DNA from: CAXXOK01 sp964584315
GTDB taxonomy: Bacteria > Bacillota > Clostridia > Christensenellales > Aristaeellaceae
Direction: 5' to 3'
Assembly: GCA_964584315.1 (NCBI GenBank)
Contig: CAZOZO010000005.1
Span: 48,526-112,525 of the forward strand
Length of the DNA stretch: 64,000 nucleotides
The stretch's first letter is position 1. Each line of letters opens with the position of its first letter. Of this stretch, positions 61,855-64,000 are shown piece after piece. The position numbers and the translations under genes were made by a program. The notes below the pieces were generated by a model. It saw only the letters and a list, made by a program, of their open reading frames with translations, made no database searches and had not been told where the DNA came from.

Positions 61855-63189
61855 TTACGGCATCCCTTCGCCCGCCCCCCTCGGGCCGCCGATATGGTGA
61901 GGCCCGCCGTGCCTGCCGAACTGACGGATGCCCAGTTCCTCGTTGTCCACATAGCCCATGCCGATGCTGTCCGTGCCGTGCTTTGCCCGCAACTGGCGTA
62001 TCGCGCATTCGAGCCGCTCGTGTCGTGCGCGCAGCACGCAGGGCTTTATTTCACCGGTAAGGTCGAAAACGCTGAGCTGCTCTGTGGCCTCGTCGTCCCG
62101 CACCAGATTTTGCCCAGTGATCGTGAGCGCGCGGATGGGTGCGCACCGCCCGCCGGGCAGGATGCGCCATTTGGCGCGGATGATGGCCATGGCTGCTTCC
62201 ACCAACTCCTTTTGCAGGTGCGTCGGCATGGCGAGCGTCGCCTGCCGGGTGATCGTCTTCATCGTTGGGTCCTTGATGCTCACCTGCAGGGTGCGTGCCT
62301 TGAGCCCGGCATCATGCAGCCGCATGGATACCTCATCGGACAGGGCGATCACTCCCTGCCGTATCTCCACCTCGCATTGCAGGTCGCGCCGGAAGGTCAT
62401 GCCATTGCCGACGGATTTCACCTGTTCGCGCTCGCCGTAGGGCAGCACGGGGTCACAGTCCAGCCCGTTGGCATTGTGCCACAGGGCCTCGCCGCTCTTG
62501 CCCAGCAGGTGTAAAGCCTCTTCTTTGGGCTTGCGGGCGAGGTCGCCGATGGTGCGGATGTAGATTCTCTCAAACGCTTCCATGCTGGCCTTGCCGACAA
62601 ACATCATATCGCGGATGGGCAGCGCCCAAACCAGCGTTTGGTAGTTCTCGGGCGTGATCTCGGTGGTCGCGTCCGGTTTTTTCATGTCGGAGCCAATTTT
62701 TGCAAAGGTTTTATTGAAGCTCGCCCCTACTGAGATGGTGATGCCCACCTCTCGCTTGACCTGCTCGCGGATCTGATCGGCCAGCGCGCGGGCGGTGGTG
62801 TGGAAGTAGGGGAGGGAGCCCGTCACGTCCAGAAAGGACTCGTCAATGCCGAAAGGCTCCACCTGATCGGTATATTGCAGGTAGATTTGGTTCACCTGAG
62901 CGGATATCTCCTCATACCGCCAGTGCCGCGGCGGCACCAGCAGCAGCTGCGGACATTTCCGCTTGGCGGCATAGATGGTTTCCGCGGTCACGATGCCGTA
63001 TTTTTTGGCGGGCTCGTTCTTGGCGAGGATGATGCCGCTTCGATCCTTCGGGTCGCCCGCGACGGCGATGGGCACCTGCCAGTATGCCGGGTGGTCAAGG
63101 CACTCGACCGACGCAAAGAAGCCGTTGCAATCGCAATGGAAGATCGAGCGGCACGCCGCGATATGCGGCTGCTCGTGGGCGGCGGGCAT
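61855..63189 (-). CDS. dinB: DNA polymerase IV (Y-family)
   Basis: 444 residues from the ATG at 63187-63189 after AAAGGAGGC; the frame is open to 63312 but would read through the promoter. Palm motifs are intact: FHCDCNGFFASVE with the first catalytic Asp, and GIDESFLDVT with the Asp-Glu pair. The steric-gate region and the little-finger domain (KSVGNGMTFRRDLQ) are present. The PCNA/clamp-binding motif QLSVFDL lies near residue 390. Pol IV copies past damaged bases. A LexA box in its promoter puts it under SOS control. Confidence 0.95.
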   Translation of the reverse strand: MPAAHEQPHIAACRSIFHCDCNGFFASVECLDHPAYWQVPIAVAGDPKDRSGIILAKNEPAKKYGIVTAETIYAAKRKCPQLLLVPPRHWRYEEISAQVNQIYLQYTDQVEPFGIDESFLDVTGSLPYFHTTARALADQIREQVKREVGITISVGASFNKTFAKIGSDMKKPDATTEITPENYQTLVWALPIRDMMFVGKASMEAFERIYIRTIGDLARKPKEEALHLLGKSGEALWHNANGLDCDPVLPYGEREQVKSVGNGMTFRRDLQCEVEIRQGVIALSDEVSMRLHDAGLKARTLQVSIKDPTMKTITRQATLAMPTHLQKELVEAAMAIIRAKWRILPGGRCAPIRALTITGQNLVRDDEATEQLSVFDLTGEIKPCVLRARHERLECAIRQLRAKHGTDSIGMGYVDNEELGIRQFGRHGGPHHIGGPRGAGEGMP

Positions 63190-63227
63190 AGGCGGGCCTC
63201 CTTTGCGTATCGTTTGCTGGGCGAATA

Positions 63228-63241
63228 AGAACATTAGTTCC
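63228..63241. promoter_or_regulatory. Second LexA-like site
   Basis: AGAACATTAGTTCC is a palindrome with GAAC-4-GTTC, near the LexA pattern but lacking the outer C and G. It lies in the leader 12 bases after the likely start of transcription of the pol IV gene. Confidence 0.5.
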
Positions 63242-63247
63242 TCGTTT

Positions 63248-63276
63248 ATTATACAAACATGGGTTCGTATTTTCAA
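63248..63276 (-). promoter_or_regulatory. SOS-regulated promoter with LexA box for dinB
   Basis: On the complement TTGAAA (63271-63276) and a perfect TATAAT (63248-63253) are 17 bases apart. The spacer contains CGAACCCATGTTTG (63254-63267), which matches the Firmicutes LexA consensus CGAACRNRYGTTYG at all but one position. Confidence 0.9.
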
Positions 63277-63338
63277 GTACAAAATGCGCCTGTATTCATG
63301 CCCCATAACCACAGGCAGGGGTGTTCCGAGGTGAGGGG

Positions 63339-63367
63339 TTACGCGGCGGGCACGCCTGTGCTATAAT
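63339..63367 (+). promoter_or_regulatory. Promoter of the YitT-family gene
   Basis: A perfect TATAAT (63362-63367) lies 17 bases after TTACGC (63339-63344). The -35 is weak. The leader is about 130 bases. Confidence 0.6.
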
Positions 63368-63505
63368 ACGGAAGCGGTCAACACGAAAAGTGAAAGCGCT
63401 ACATACGGCGGTCTGCCATGGCCCGCGGCGCGGGGATGGCGGTGCCAGTACGCGCCGCCGCTTTCCAGCGAGGCATCATCCATTCCATCATTCAAAGGAG
63501 ACGCT

Positions 63506-64000
63506 ATGAAGCACCTACGCGACAAGATTTTGCGCAACGAGCGCGTCGTGGCCTACACGCAGATTTTGCTGGGCTGCCTGCTGGGCGCGGCGGCTTACCC
63601 AATGTTCCTGATCCCCAACGCCATCGCGCCGGGGGGCCTGTCCGGCATCGCGACCATCCTGAACGTGCTGTTTCGAACGCCGGTCGGTCTGGTCAGCCTG
63701 ATCATGAACGTGCCGCTGTTCATCGTCGGCTACCGCAGCATGGGGCGCGTGTTCGCCTTCCGCTCGCTGGTGGCGACGGTGGTGTTCTCGCTGCTAATCG
63801 ACTGGCTGCCCGTACCTGCCGTGACCAACGATACGCTGCTGGGGTCGCTGTTTGGCGGCGTGTTGATGGGGTTGGGGCTGGGGCTGATCCTGCGCGGAGG
63901 GGCGACTACCGGCGGCACGGACATGATCGCGCGCATGGTGCACATGCGCTTTCAGCATATCTCGGTGGGCGCGTTCCTGTTCTTCATTGATTTTTGCGTG
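63506..64000 (+). CDS. YitT-family membrane protein, partial
   Basis: 165 residues are visible before the window ends. The start follows AAAGGAGACGCT. The sequence shows the YitT/DUF161 family pattern: a first segment with LLGCLLGAAAYPMFLIPNAIAPGGLSGIATIL, then FRTPVGLVSLIMNVPLFIVGYRSMG, and GGVLMGLGLGLILRGGATTGGTDMIARMV. The family has five membrane segments and a C-terminal cytoplasmic DUF2179 domain, which would lie beyond the window. Function unknown, widespread in Bacillota. Confidence 0.92.
   Translation, partial: MKHLRDKILRNERVVAYTQILLGCLLGAAAYPMFLIPNAIAPGGLSGIATILNVLFRTPVGLVSLIMNVPLFIVGYRSMGRVFAFRSLVATVVFSLLIDWLPVPAVTNDTLLGSLFGGVLMGLGLGLILRGGATTGGTDMIARMVHMRFQHISVGAFLFFIDFCV

Noticed and set aside
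1..64000. CRISPR arrays, phage genes, insertion sequences, rRNA genes
   Set aside because: No regularly spaced direct repeats, transposase or integrase motifs, phage structural genes or rRNA sequence were seen.

Overview
The window looks like the chromosome of a GC-rich Bacillota (Clostridia-like) bacterium. Supporting signs are strong AGGAGG-type ribosome binding sites, TTGACA/TATAAT-type promoters, a YesM/YesN-type two-component system, a DUF624 (YesL-like) protein in a sugar ABC operon, a YitT-family protein, a Firmicutes-type LexA box and frequent ATGA-coupled genes. All four ABC substrate-binding proteins have type I signal peptides with no lipobox, a habit I associate with Christensenellales-like lineages. 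The order-level placement is inference. There are no phage genes, insertion sequences or CRISPR arrays; the content is mostly transport and catabolism.

Layout. 1-1490 (-) is a partial polytopic membrane protein, followed by a solitary tRNA-Ala(CGC). 2.9-6.9 kb (+) is a sugar ABC transporter (binding protein, two permeases, DUF624 protein) behind a clear promoter and two hairpin-like palindromes. 7.2-13.4 kb (-) holds a secreted protein of unknown function, then a second sugar ABC transporter coupled to a signal-less GH66 (dextranase/cycloisomaltooligosaccharide-type) enzyme. The divergent 13.5-16.8 kb (+) histidine kinase/AraC-type response regulator pair probably controls it. 17.1-25.7 kb is mixed: DMT exporter, 8-oxoguanine-deaminase-like amidohydrolase, ABC exporter with a collagen-like N-terminus, PLP decarboxylase, HTH protein and zinc-ribbon membrane protein. 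26.6-32.4 kb (+) is an oligopeptide ABC operon, followed by a cytoplasmic GH13 enzyme.

34.7-50.4 kb (+) is the largest coherent block: cupin, a KDPG-aldolase-like/VOC fusion, a fucose/arabinose-isomerase-like protein, a Liv-type ABC transporter, an IlvD/Edd dehydratase, a LacI regulator, an OYE-like flavin reductase with an Fe-S motif, a zinc alcohol dehydrogenase, an SDR and a fumarate-reductase-like flavoprotein. The 10-mer TGCAATCGAT occurs three times near its start and related AATCGWWT sites lie at its main promoter and before lacI, so this is probably a regulon for an unidentified sugar-like compound. It closes with an 18-bp terminator stem.

50.5-58.4 kb holds a diguanylate cyclase and a second notable unit: a GntR regulator divergent from an operon with a membrane protein, hypB, a 913-residue Fe-S/FAD oxidoreductase, hypA and a methyltransferase. 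Two nearly identical 15-bp operators (TCTGGTATGWCCAGA) sit just downstream of the two divergent promoters. HypA and HypB are nickel metallochaperones, yet no hydrogenase or urease is in view. Next come a radical SAM protein and an EamA transporter with about 23 histidines in its tail. 61.1-64.0 kb has a frameshifted cystathionine gamma-synthase/lyase remnant, an SOS-regulated DNA polymerase IV gene with a LexA box in its promoter spacer, and the start of a YitT-family gene.
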